NCBI RefSeq assembly: GCF_010671925.1
Contig: NZ_JAAHIH010000003.1
Location: forward strand, 744,001 to 808,000
Direction: 5' to 3'
From: Moorena sp. SIOASIH
GTDB lineage: Bacteria; Cyanobacteriota; Cyanobacteriia; Cyanobacteriales; Coleofasciculaceae
Length of the DNA stretch: 64,000 nt
Part shown: piece by piece, positions 47,551-55,986 of the stretch
Layout of the letters: each line of letters begins with the position of its first letter
Position numbering within the stretch: the first letter of the stretch is position 1
Made by a program: the position numbers and the translations under genes
The notes under the pieces: model-generated
Database searches by the model: none
Seen by the model: only the letters and a program-made list of their open reading frames with translations
What the model was told of the DNA's origin: nothing

Positions 47551-47896
47551 TTTGAACCAAAGCTGAACTTAATTTTAAAGGGAAAAAAGTCTAAATTAGA
47601 GAGATGAGTTACCATTAAGGTGATCAAACATACTAGGAATGGAATTTTGCCTAAAAGCTGGGTCTAGTTAAGCCTGCTTTAGTCCAAAACAGTAGGGGTG
47701 ATAATTAGATATCCCAATCAATCACCAAAAATCAGGGTTGGTTTTGGTGCAATTTGGAAGTATCTGGGATTTATCCATAGGTATGGCAGGGTCTGCTCAC
47801 CCAAGCATTAAGTTGGTTATTAATACATTTGCTATAAGAACATTTGTTCTAAGATAGCAGAATCAACTCATAGCAGTAGTTAGCAGTGAGCTGCAA
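47551..47896. other. 346-bp gap, no gene seen
   Basis: Upstream of hrcA. Contains TTTGCTATAAGAACATTTGTTCTAAGATAGCA near 47830-47860, an imperfect palindrome that might be an operator or attenuator. No ORF. Confidence 0.35.
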
Positions 47897-48256
47897 TTAG
47901 TAACGAGGAATGCTATGATCAACTATGATTGAGTATGCGTCAATACCCCCAGCTACATTCTTGACATTCGTGAACCCCTGACTGATTAACCACTGACACA
48001 TCTGAGCCGAGCGCATACCATGATGGCACATGACCATGGTTTCAACTGCGGGATCAAAGCGAGTAGAGATTTCCCCAGACCACTGAGCAAATTCACTCAA
48101 AGGCAGAATTTCAAAGCCCTCTATAGAAGCGATCGCAACTTCTTGCCGTTCTCGGACATCAATAAGCTGTAACTGCTCCGGGGAATCTGCCATCTGCCTT
48201 GCCAGTTGTTCAACACTGATTTCAAGCAGAGGTTGATCAAAGGATTGAGCGACCAT
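47897..48256 (-). CDS. Rhodanese-domain protein
   Basis: A 119-residue single rhodanese domain. LIDVRERQEVAIASIEGFEILPLSEF is the CH2A region and MCHHGMRSAQMCQWL the active-site loop with the sulfur-carrying Cys; GFTNVKNVAGGIDAYS ends the fold. It moves sulfane sulfur or acts as a redox/persulfide carrier. Cytoplasmic, alone on its strand. Confidence 0.93.
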   Translation of the reverse strand: MVAQSFDQPLLEISVEQLARQMADSPEQLQLIDVRERQEVAIASIEGFEILPLSEFAQWSGEISTRFDPAVETMVMCHHGMRSAQMCQWLISQGFTNVKNVAGGIDAYSIIVDHSIPRY

Positions 48257-48946
48257 AGGACTGAAATAGCTGTAACGCGCTTGTTTTCTTAGTTTTGACC
48301 TTTATTTTACCTCTATTAATCCCAATTTCATTTATTCACCCTAAATATAATGAGCAGGTGATGGGGTAATCAGCTATGGTAGCTGATTAATATGTAGCGA
48401 TATTTAAAGTAGTTACGATCAGCATTAACATCAGCTGTAAGTCGTCAGCTATCATGCTTAAAATAAACATCGAACACCATAATTTAATAGTTCGAGATTT
48501 TACAGAATTGAAAGTTTGGGGATTTGTCCATCTAAGTATTCAGGTCTTGGCTGATAGCTGATAACTTATATAGCAAAGGGAACAGGGAACAGGGAACAGG
48601 GAACAGGGAACAGGGAGCAGGGAGCAGGGAGCAGGGAGTAGGGAACAGGGAACAAACATTCTCTCAATTGATTTAGGATTGCTATAGCTGATAGCACCTC
48701 AAGTAGCGCTAATCGCTGTTCGCTGATAGCTGATAGCTGATAACTGATATATAATTGCTAAGGAATAAATTAACGCAAAAGGTATCAAATAATAATTAAT
48801 GTGGCAGATAGCAGAGTGTCACAGGTATTCCTATCAAACAACAGAGGTTTATAGGAAAATCTAAGTAAGTACTGTAATTTTTTATAGTTTACTCGTACTC
48901 AAATAGGGAGGAAATAGTAACAACTAGTCTTAGGAGGGTTTTGACA
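48257..48946. repeat. 690-bp repeat-rich gap
   Basis: No gene. (GGGAACA)n at 48579-48650, with some GGGAGCA variants, CAGCTATCAGC-type words, and AGCACCTCAAGTAGCGC repeats near 48690. AGGAGG for the next gene lies at about 48932. Confidence 0.7.
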
Positions 48947-49414
48947 ATGGTACGACAAGGTGTTAGAGGAGTCATAGCTTTAATAGTAGCCCTCTATTCT
49001 CTGCCCGTTTTATCTCAGACAGCGAATTTTGCTTCTTTAAACTTATCACCTGGTTTTTCCCCAAGTCAGGGACAGGTCAGTGGTCACACCGGTGGTGCTT
49101 ACTCGTTGTCATCGATTGCGAATAGCGATCGCAACAATGATCCCTGTATTGGTTTTGGAGACCCTACTCCAGATCACCTGATGGTTTTGGAGGCAGATTT
49201 ACCCAGTTTAACTATAGGGGTCAACACAGGGGGAAAGGATACCACTTTACTGATTCAGTTTCCCAACAATCAAATCCTTTGTGGAGATGATACAGGTTCC
49301 AAAAAAGATGCCAGCATAACCGCACAAAATTGGCCAGCTGGCACATACCAAATCTGGGTTGGTGCCTTTGAGGGAGGACAACGGTGGGATTACACCCTGA
49401 CCGCTGTTGAGTAA
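48947..49414 (+). CDS. Secreted small protein, peptidase-C-terminal-like fold
   Basis: A 155-residue protein from the ATG at 48947, chosen because AGGAGG lies about 10 bases before; an in-frame TTG at 48941 is less likely. An N-terminal signal peptide (GVRGVIALIVALYSLPVLSQT) with a probable cut near residue 26 precedes a beta-rich domain (SGHTGGAYSLSSI, DHLMVLEADLPSLTIGV, GTYQIWVGAFEGG...YTLTAVE). This resembles the pre-peptidase C-terminal (PPC) sandwich found in exported cyanobacterial proteins. Role unknown. Confidence 0.7.
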   Translation: MVRQGVRGVIALIVALYSLPVLSQTANFASLNLSPGFSPSQGQVSGHTGGAYSLSSIANSDRNNDPCIGFGDPTPDHLMVLEADLPSLTIGVNTGGKDTTLLIQFPNNQILCGDDTGSKKDASITAQNWPAGTYQIWVGAFEGGQRWDYTLTAVE

Positions 49415-49530
49415 CCAAAAAGCGATGCAGCGAGGTAGCGCGGTCTTGGGGGAAACCCCCACTCGCTATTGCATCAAGACACGGTAAACTAGTTAGTAAT
49501 TTGTTCAAGCATTAATTACGGTGAACCCTA

Positions 49531-50295
49531 GTGCTATCTGCCCTGATTGCTGACTTCCGTATTATCTTTGAGCGTGACCCAGCTGCTCGGAACTGGCTCG
49601 AGGTTTTGTTCTGCTACCCCGGTCTACAAGCTCTACTGTTCCATCGCTGCTGTCACTGGTTACATGTGATTGGGATTCCATTCATTCCTCGACTGCTGAG
49701 TCAGTTATCCCGATTTGTTACAGGTATTGAAATTCATCCGGGTGCCAAAATTGGTCATGGTGTCTTTATCGACCATGGTATGGGTGTGGTGATTGGAGAA
49801 ACCGCCATTGTGGGAGACTACTGTCTAATCTACCAAGGTGTTACCCTCGGCGGTACAGGAAAGGAAAGTGGCAAGCGTCACCCTACTCTAGGAGAAAATG
49901 CGGTGGTGGGAGCTGGTGCTAAGGTGCTAGGCAATATCCAAATTGGTAATAATGTCCGCATTGGTGCTGGCTCAGTGGTCTTGCGAGATGTTCCTTCCGA
50001 TTGTACTGTCGTCGGTATACCAGGTCGGATTGTCTATCGTTCGGGTGTACGAGTCAATCCCCTTGAACATGGTAGCTTGCCTGACTCAGAAGCCAAGGTA
50101 ATTCGAGCTTTAGTAGACCGGATTGAGTCTCTCGAACAACAGCTCCAAGAGTTAACTAACCAAAGATCTTTAATGGCATCAATGATGTCTGATCACTCTT
50201 CAACACTGGATGCTCCAGAGAAGGGGGCTAATGCCCCATGTTGTGATCTCCAGAATAAAGAAATTCGGCAGTTTTTAGATAGTTATGGGATTTGA
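49531..50295 (+). CDS. cysE: Serine O-acetyltransferase
   Basis: A 254-residue CysE, which acetylates serine for cysteine synthesis. The left-handed beta-helix hexapeptides (IGHGVFIDHGMGVVIGETAIVG...VTLGGTGKESGKRHPTLGENAVVGAGAKVLGNIQIG) carry the catalytic H/D residues. The start is GTG at 49531, giving LSALIADFRIIFERDPAARNWLEV, the usual N-terminus. The C-terminus is extended and low-complexity after about residue 200, common in cyanobacteria. Confidence 0.95.
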   Translation: MLSALIADFRIIFERDPAARNWLEVLFCYPGLQALLFHRCCHWLHVIGIPFIPRLLSQLSRFVTGIEIHPGAKIGHGVFIDHGMGVVIGETAIVGDYCLIYQGVTLGGTGKESGKRHPTLGENAVVGAGAKVLGNIQIGNNVRIGAGSVVLRDVPSDCTVVGIPGRIVYRSGVRVNPLEHGSLPDSEAKVIRALVDRIESLEQQLQELTNQRSLMASMMSDHSSTLDAPEKGANAPCCDLQNKEIRQFLDSYGI

Positions 50296-50377
50296 TCTAG
50301 TCGTTTAATGTTAGAAGGTTAAAGGTTGAAGGTTGTCCCTGCCGTTCCCCACAGAAAAACTTCGTGTGACCCCGAAG

Positions 50378-50962
50378 CTAAGGATTAACAGCTTTTTGAA
50401 ACCACTCCCCAGAACTGTCTTGGTAGTAAAGCCATCGGTTTTGGGGGAAACCCTGCAACCTTAGGTGATCCACCTTGACTGGTTCGAGCAATAATAGGCA
50501 AAAATTTGGCAAAGGCTGATCTAGGGCAGGTGGTGGTGGGGAAAAGGCTTGTTTATCTGCTACTCTGGCAACACCAGGGTCAGGCCAAGCAAATTGTAAA
50601 CGAGCTGGATCAGAAAGATTTTGCCAAGTCTGTTGGCGGACTTGTTGAAGTCCTTCGTCAGGATAATCAGCAGTGATCAGGGTCAACTGGCCTGCTAAAC
50701 GAAATTGTTCGCGAGTGTTGGGAAAGTACCAACAAACTTCTCCCCAGGGATGATGATTAATGTCGTGAATTTTCTGGCTACGGGTATCGGTAATAACTTT
50801 GAGTTGGTTGGAATTGTCCAAAAAACCTCGAAAAACTACGGTGCGGTTAGCCGGATAGCCCTTGGGGTCAACGGTTGCCAGTTGGAAGTAACGGGCATAA
50901 GGTAGGCTCCGATTTTGGTGGAGTGCGCGAGCTAGGGGCGATCGCCAAAGAGCAATAGGCAT
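50378..50962 (-). CDS. Npun_F5749-type FMN-dependent PPOX flavoprotein
   Basis: A 194-residue protein from the ATG at 50962, the start that fits the family (MPIALWRSPLARALHQNRS); the frame is open upstream to 50995. RYFQLATVDPKGYPANRTVVFRGF and the final RLQGFPQNRWLYYQDSSGEW...FQKAVNP are pyridoxamine-phosphate-oxidase-fold signatures that bind FMN. The family is separate from PdxH and its substrate is unknown. Confidence 0.85.
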   Translation of the reverse strand: MPIALWRSPLARALHQNRSLPYARYFQLATVDPKGYPANRTVVFRGFLDNSNQLKVITDTRSQKIHDINHHPWGEVCWYFPNTREQFRLAGQLTLITADYPDEGLQQVRQQTWQNLSDPARLQFAWPDPGVARVADKQAFSPPPPALDQPLPNFCLLLLEPVKVDHLRLQGFPQNRWLYYQDSSGEWFQKAVNP

Positions 50963-51141
50963 TTTTTTTGAGACATAGCCCAGAAAATAGCGCAAATGTA
51001 GGGTAGTTTCAAGCCCAGGATGGAACCAACTCCCAAGTTGGCTGACAAAACGTTAGAATCCCAATTAGAATCCCAATCTAATCACTCATACAACTTAACT
51101 ATTCGCAATTCGCAGCACAACCAGCACCAGGAGAGCAACTC

Positions 51142-51360
51142 ATGTTCCTCAATGAACTGACACCAATTTTTGAAGAATTTACTCAGCAGCCTGTAGCTTT
51201 TTTGGGCGGATTTTTTTCAGGAGTGTTCCGCCTGAATCTCTCAGATGATCCTCTCAAGAGTTGGCTAGAGGATCAAAATGGCTCTGAGGTATACAAAGAT
51301 GGTCATAACAGAAGCGAAAATGATAAAAATAAGGGTCCGCAGTCGATTTCCATTGATTAA
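51142..51360 (+). CDS. Small conserved cyanobacterial protein
   Basis: A 72-residue protein. AGGAGAG seven bases before the ATG is a good ribosome site. The first half is conserved-looking (ELTPIFEEFTQQPVAFLGGFFSGVFRLNLSDDPLKSWLEDQ), with a short hydrophobic VAFLGGFFSGVF that could touch membrane; the tail is polar and variable. Function unknown. Confidence 0.7.
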   Translation: MFLNELTPIFEEFTQQPVAFLGGFFSGVFRLNLSDDPLKSWLEDQNGSEVYKDGHNRSENDKNKGPQSISID

Positions 51361-51683
51361 GAGCTAATTCAACTTTATTTAGCGTGGGTGTTTGGGGTCT
51401 AATTGGTGCTTAAGCACCACCCCAATACATTTTTTTGATGAATTATTAAATAGTGTCAACTAGACAACCACTGATAATCCCGTAAGTGAGCTATCATGAA
51501 ACGGTATTCACAAGTTCAGGGATTACTAGGGTAAAATTTTGATATTGCTTCCCCTTAGGTGGTTGCCCACTGTCGAAATTTACCACTGGTTCGTCAGACA
51601 TGACCGTGAGTAACCAAAATACGTTGTACTCCGTTCTTCTGTGCCTCTGAACTTTAGTTCTATGTTCTGCCTCATCGATCGAC

Positions 51684-51962
51684 ATGACCATTTACGTCGG
51701 AAACCTGTCCTATCAAGCCACCGAAGACGACTTAAAAACAGTTTTTGGAGACTACGGCACCGTTAAACGAGTTGTTATGCCCACAGACCGTGAAACCGGC
51801 AAAATGCGCGGGTTTGCCTTTGTGGAAATGACAGAATCAGCTCAAGAAGACTCAGCTATATCTCAGTTGGATGGTGCTGAGTGGATGGGACGTAGAATCA
51901 GGGTCAATAAAGCCAGACCTCGGGAAAATCGTAGTAACGCTCCACGGCGCAATTCCTGGTAG
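51684..51962 (+). CDS. RRM RNA-binding protein (cyanobacterial Rbp)
   Basis: A 92-residue single RRM with RNP2 IYVGNLSYQ and RNP1 MRGFAFVEM, and a short Arg/Asn-rich tail (RPRENRSNAPRRNSW). These Rbp proteins bind AU-rich RNA, and some are cold-induced or help locate photosystem mRNAs. The long leader (over 300 bp) is typical of cold-regulated rbp genes, although no motif was pinned down. A 10-bp stem hairpin follows the stop. Confidence 0.93.
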   Translation: MTIYVGNLSYQATEDDLKTVFGDYGTVKRVVMPTDRETGKMRGFAFVEMTESAQEDSAISQLDGAEWMGRRIRVNKARPRENRSNAPRRNSW

Positions 51963-52000
51963 TTGGTAATCAGCTGTTGAACAAGATTGAGCGACGTATT

Positions 52001-52045
52001 CCCCCACCTGGCTATCGCCACGCTGCGCGAACGTTCAGGTGGGGG
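52001..52045. repeat. CCCCCACCTG hairpin with dispersed-repeat loop
   Basis: A 10-bp perfect inverted repeat (52001-52010 and 52036-52045). The loop carries GCTATCGCCACGCTGCGCG, a variant of the dispersed repeat, so the repeat may have inserted into an existing rbp terminator stem. Confidence 0.6.
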
Positions 52046-52119
52046 TTAGGGGCTCACATGTCTTACGCCTTCTGTCCGGTCAATCCGGTCAAGAAACGAC
52101 AAATTCTGTGCTATAACTA

Positions 52120-52410
52120 GGTTTATGTTGAGCGGTACGGCAAAGGGCAGAACAAGATTCTGAACAACCTGGAGGCACGACCTCTCAACGAAAGGGAAAT
52201 CAAACCTGTAAATCCTGTGTAGTCGGTTTATATACGTCAGACTCTAGGTGAGAGATTCTAAACATGGCCCCATAGCGGAAACGACTTGGGGGAACAGTCC
52301 AGCAAAAGTCCTGGAAGCAGGCGCGAGAATGCCGCCTGTCGCGAGGGATAAGCCCTTGTAATCAAGACGGACACTCCCACCTGGTACGCGAGGTGGGGGA
52401 AGCATTCATC
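52120..52410 (+). ncRNA. Structured RNA candidate, HEARO/omega-RNA-like, no IscB
   Basis: A purine-rich, ORF-free stretch of about 290 nt with many GAAA/GGAAG loop-like words and paired GC arms. Short words recall IscB-associated HEARO RNAs: CATAGCGGAAACG, then CTTGGGGGAACAGTCC, and a final CACCTGGTACGCGAGGTGG hairpin before GGGGAAGC. In that family the iscB ORF follows directly; here none does, so this would be an orphan copy. The match is from memory of the pattern, not a search. Other structured RNA classes remain possible. Ends are approximate. Confidence 0.5.
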
Positions 52411-52454
52411 ATCTAATTGGTATAACTGATTAAGTGTTCTTTAAGAGTTCTCAA

Positions 52455-52505
52455 TTTGACCGTTGACCGTTGACCGTTGACCACTAACAGTCAACAGTCA
52501 ACAAG
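52455..52505. repeat. GACCGTT heptamer run
   Basis: (GACCGTT) three to four copies and then ACAGTCA words; the same heptamer occurs at 33717-33765. Confidence 0.8.
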
Positions 52506-52542
52506 ATTCATGTACTTAAAACGTTCATGATCTAAAAACTGT

Positions 52543-53625
52543 CTAATCTCCTAGACAAATACCTAATCCTCTAGCGGTTCTTACCAGAGTTCCGTTCGGA
52601 TTCACAGCTTGATAATGCTTAATCGTTTCCTCAATCGGTACACTCACAACCTGGCGATATTGCCATGTCACCATCCGGTCATATTGTTCATTGGCGATTA
52701 AGTCAACTGCTGCGACACCAAAGGCTGAGGCAATTAAGCGATCAAGGGGTGAAGGAGTGGCACCCCGCTGGGTGTGTCCAAGAACTGTCACTCGGGTTTC
52801 CGCTCCAATGGCATTACAAATCTCTTGGGCTAGATATTGACCAATACCACCTAATCGACATTCACCAAATCCGACATTACTTTGAAGCACCTCACCGGTA
52901 GCAGTGCGAACCGCCTCGGAAACTACGATTAAACAGAAGTTTCGCCCTTGTTCCTGAAGCTGCTTAATTTTATGGCAGACATTGTCAAGGGTATAAGGAA
53001 TTTCTGGAATGAGAATAACGTCAGCCCCTCCTGCAATGCCAGCACTGATAGCAATGTGACCAGCATCACGCCCCATCACTTCCAAAATCATCACCCGGTC
53101 GTGGCTAGCCGCTGTGAAGTGTAAGCGATCTAGAGCTTCGGTGGCAATGTTAACGGCAGTGTCAAACCCAATAGAGCGCTCGGTAATGGCAACGTCATTA
53201 TCGATAGTCTTGGGTATACCTACCAATTTCATCCCCCCTTGTTGGGCAAGTTTGCGCAAAATCGCCAAACTACCATCACCCCCAATACCAATGAGAGCGT
53301 CTAGACCCAGTTGGTGATAGCCATCAGCAATATCAGCGCTGCGATCGCATAGTGTGCCATCCGGCATCGGAAAAGCAAAGGGGTCGCCTTTGTTAGTGGT
53401 GCCAAGCATTGTACCACCCATAGTCAAGATCCGATCCACCTTGTCCAAAGTTAGGTTAATCGCTTGAGGCGGATTTTGCATCAACCCCTGAGTAGCCCGA
53501 CAGATGCCAAGCACCTCCCAGTTGTAAGTACCGACAGCTCGGTGAGTCACAGCTCGAATCACCGCATTTAGACCAGCACAATCTCCACCACTGGTAAGAA
53601 TGCCAATGCGTTTACGTTCTCCCAT
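52543..53625 (-). CDS. pfkA: 6-phosphofructokinase
   Basis: A 360-residue PfkA of glycolysis. ILTSGGDCAGLNAVIRA binds the nucleotide, GIGGDGSLAIL and VGIPKTIDNDV are active-site loops, and DRLIASAFG is near the end. The motif pair is mixed: Gly in GGDGS as in ATP enzymes, but Lys in PKTIDND as in pyrophosphate enzymes, a combination known in cyanobacterial and other clade-X PFKs. Phosphoryl donor should therefore not be assumed. It is divergent from fbp, 268 bp away, so opposing enzymes share one intergenic region. Confidence 0.93.
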   Translation of the reverse strand: MGERKRIGILTSGGDCAGLNAVIRAVTHRAVGTYNWEVLGICRATQGLMQNPPQAINLTLDKVDRILTMGGTMLGTTNKGDPFAFPMPDGTLCDRSADIADGYHQLGLDALIGIGGDGSLAILRKLAQQGGMKLVGIPKTIDNDVAITERSIGFDTAVNIATEALDRLHFTAASHDRVMILEVMGRDAGHIAISAGIAGGADVILIPEIPYTLDNVCHKIKQLQEQGRNFCLIVVSEAVRTATGEVLQSNVGFGECRLGGIGQYLAQEICNAIGAETRVTVLGHTQRGATPSPLDRLIASAFGVAAVDLIANEQYDRMVTWQYRQVVSVPIEETIKHYQAVNPNGTLVRTARGLGICLGD

Positions 53626-53893
53626 AATCTCCGTTTAAGGTTGCAATGCCTATGTTCACATCAATTTGACCTCAGGTATAGCCTCAAAGACAAGAAAAAT
53701 GGTGTGAAGATTTGATTTCTGTATTTCTTCTAAAGTTATTAAGCATCATTAAAAATGCCTCCCTAAGATAGAAGGTGAAGAGGACTAGGCACTGGGCCAA
53801 TCGGTACTCTTGCGATGGCCAATAGGCCACGCTACGCGAACACCAACATCTCTGACACACCAAGTGCCCTAAGACCTAGGGAGGACAAAAATT

Positions 53894-54973
53894 ATGGCAG
53901 AGGTAGCTGAACCTAGAACTCAAGAAAGAGCCTTGGATCGGGATTGTAAAACGTTATCCCGTCACGTTTTCGAGCAACTCCAAAGTTTTTCCATGGAGGC
54001 ACAAGACCTAAGTGCCCTCATGAATCGCATAGCCCTAGCTGCCAAGCTAATTTCTCAACGCTTGAGCCGAGCTGGTTTGATGGAAGGGGTGTTAGGATTC
54101 ACGGGTGAAGTCAATGTGCAGGGTGAATCTGTCAAAAGGATGGATCTCTATGCCAATGATGTTTTCATCTCGGTATTTAAGCAAAGTGGTCTCGTCTGTC
54201 GCTTGGCCTCCGAGGAAATGGAAAAACCCTACTATATCCCGGAGAATTGCCCAATTGGACGTTACACTCTGCTGTATGACCCCATTGATGGTTCCTCCAA
54301 TATCGACACCAACTTGAATGTCGGTTCGATTTTTTCGATTCGTAAGCAAGAAGGAGAGGATCTAGACGGGGAAGCCCGTGATCTTCTCCAAAACGGGCAT
54401 AAGCAAATTGCTGCTGGCTACGTTCTCTATGGTCCTAGCACAATGCTGGTGTATTCCATCGGCACGGGTGTTCATGCCTTCACCCTCGACCCAACCTTGG
54501 GAGAGTTTATCCTGTCGAAGGAAAACATTGAGGTACCAGAACATGGCCCAGTGTATAGCACCAATGAAGGAAACTTCTGGCAGTGGGAAGAATCCATACG
54601 GGACTATGTTCGCTATGTCCATCGCCATGAAGGCTATACCGCTCGCTATGGTGGGGCATTAGTGGGAGATTTTCACCGCATCTTGTATCAGGGCGGTGTA
54701 TTCCTTTATCCCGGTACTTTGAAAAAACCAGAAGGGAAGTTGCGTCTACTATACGAATCTTCTCCCCTAGCCTTTTTGATAGAACAAGCCGGAGGCGCTG
54801 CCAGTACAGGTACCGAAGACATTTTGGATGTTGTGCCAACAACCCTCCATGCTCGTACTCCATTAATTATTGGCAGCAAAGAGGATGTAGCTTTGGTCAA
54901 GTCCTTCATCGAGGAAAAAGCAAGGCAGGCGCAAGAAAAGTTGGAAGTGGCAGGGCACGTAGATAAGGGTTAA
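53894..54973 (+). CDS. fbp: Class I fructose-1,6-bisphosphatase
   Basis: A 359-residue class I FBPase, acting in gluconeogenesis and possibly the Calvin cycle beside the dual-function class II enzyme. LYDPIDGSSNIDTN is the metal/phosphate motif; GEVNVQGESVKRMDLYAND and YPGTLKKPEGKLRLLYE are family blocks. First gene of the fbp-tal-zwf-opcA cluster, but separated from tal by 1013 bp of tandem repeats. The start ATG at 53894 follows GGGAGGACAAAAATT, a good ribosome site. Confidence 0.96.
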   Translation: MAEVAEPRTQERALDRDCKTLSRHVFEQLQSFSMEAQDLSALMNRIALAAKLISQRLSRAGLMEGVLGFTGEVNVQGESVKRMDLYANDVFISVFKQSGLVCRLASEEMEKPYYIPENCPIGRYTLLYDPIDGSSNIDTNLNVGSIFSIRKQEGEDLDGEARDLLQNGHKQIAAGYVLYGPSTMLVYSIGTGVHAFTLDPTLGEFILSKENIEVPEHGPVYSTNEGNFWQWEESIRDYVRYVHRHEGYTARYGGALVGDFHRILYQGGVFLYPGTLKKPEGKLRLLYESSPLAFLIEQAGGAASTGTEDILDVVPTTLHARTPLIIGSKEDVALVKSFIEEKARQAQEKLEVAGHVDKG

Positions 54974-54989
54974 AAGGTTGAAGGTTAAC

Positions 54990-55346
54990 CGGTTGTTCGC
55001 GTAGCGTGGCCTTTGGCCAAGGTTAATCGGTTGCAGGTTAATCGGTTGTTCGCGTAGCGTGGCCTTTGGCCAAGGTTAATCGGTTGTTCGCGTAGCGTGG
55101 CCTTTGGCCAAGGTTAACTGGTTGTTCGCGTAGCGTGGCCTTTGGCCAAGGTTAACCGGTTGTTCGCGTAGCGTGGCCTTTGGCCAAGGTTAACTGGTTG
55201 TTCGCGTAGCGTGGCCTTTGGCCAAGGTTAACTGGTTGTTCGCGTAGCGTGGCCTTTGGCCAAGGTTAAGCGGTTGTTCGCGTAGCGTGGCCTTTGGCCA
55301 AGGTTAACTGGTTGTTCGCGTAGCGTGGCCTTTGGCCAAGGTTAAC
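54990..55346. repeat. Nine tandem copies of a 38-bp unit
   Basis: The unit begins GGTTGTTCGCGTAGCGTGGC and ends TTTGGCCAAGGTTAACT. It combines the dispersed GTTCGCGTAGCGTGGCC motif with a GGCCTTTGGCCAAGG palindrome. Copies are nearly identical, so recent amplification is likely. Confidence 0.93.
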
Positions 55347-55489
55347 TGGTTGAAGGTTAATCAGTTGAAGGTGGCTTTGAAAACCTCCCTACCCTTCGGT
55401 TTCTCCTTTGGGGTAAGGCGACGGCTACTCTTTGAGAAAGGCTTCGCCCAACTCCAACCAACCGTCAGGCCAATAGTCAAGCCAATAAC

Positions 55490-55912
55490 TTTCAACCAAC
55501 CAACCTTCAACCAACCAACCTTCAACCAACCAACCTTCAACCAACCAACCTTCAACCAACCAACCTTCAACCAACCAACCTTCAACCAACCAACCTTCAA
55601 CCAACCAACCTTCAACCACCCAACCTTCAACCAACCAACCTTCAACCAACCAACCTTCAACCAACCAACCTTCAACCAACCAACCTTCAACCACCCAACC
55701 TTCAACCACCCAACCTTCAACCACCCAACCTTCAACCACCCAACCTTCAACCACCCAACCTTCAACCACCCAACCTTCAACCAACTAACCTTCAACCAAC
55801 TAACCTTCAACCAACCAACCTTCAACCACCCAACCTTCAACCAACTAACCTTCAACCAACCAACCTTCAACCAACCAACCTTCAACCAACTAACCTTCAA
55901 CCAACCAACCTA
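55490..55912. repeat. About 28 tandem copies of TTCAACCAACCAACC
   Basis: A 15-bp minisatellite with A/C and C/T variants at two positions. Read forward it gives (FNQPT)n and on the minus strand (WLKVG)n, so open frames on several frames are by-products. Related to the GTTGAAGGTT words in cobB, carB and elsewhere. Confidence 0.93.
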
Positions 55913-55986
55913 CCCTAAGGGAATGCCAAAGGCGAACAACCAAATAACTGTAAACCCTTGACAAATAACAAGTAAGGAGCTAAGCA

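Noticed and set aside
47551..47896. CIRCE operator upstream of hrcA
   Set aside because: No TTAGCACTC-N9-GAGTGCTAA pattern was found there or elsewhere in the window.
54990..55346. Possible CRISPR array
   Set aside because: The 38-bp units follow one another directly without spacers.
55332..55961. 209-residue ORF of FNQPT repeats (and WLKVG frames on the minus strand)
   Set aside because: A 15-bp tandem repeat is open in several frames on both strands by construction; no start site signal or unique sequence supports a protein.
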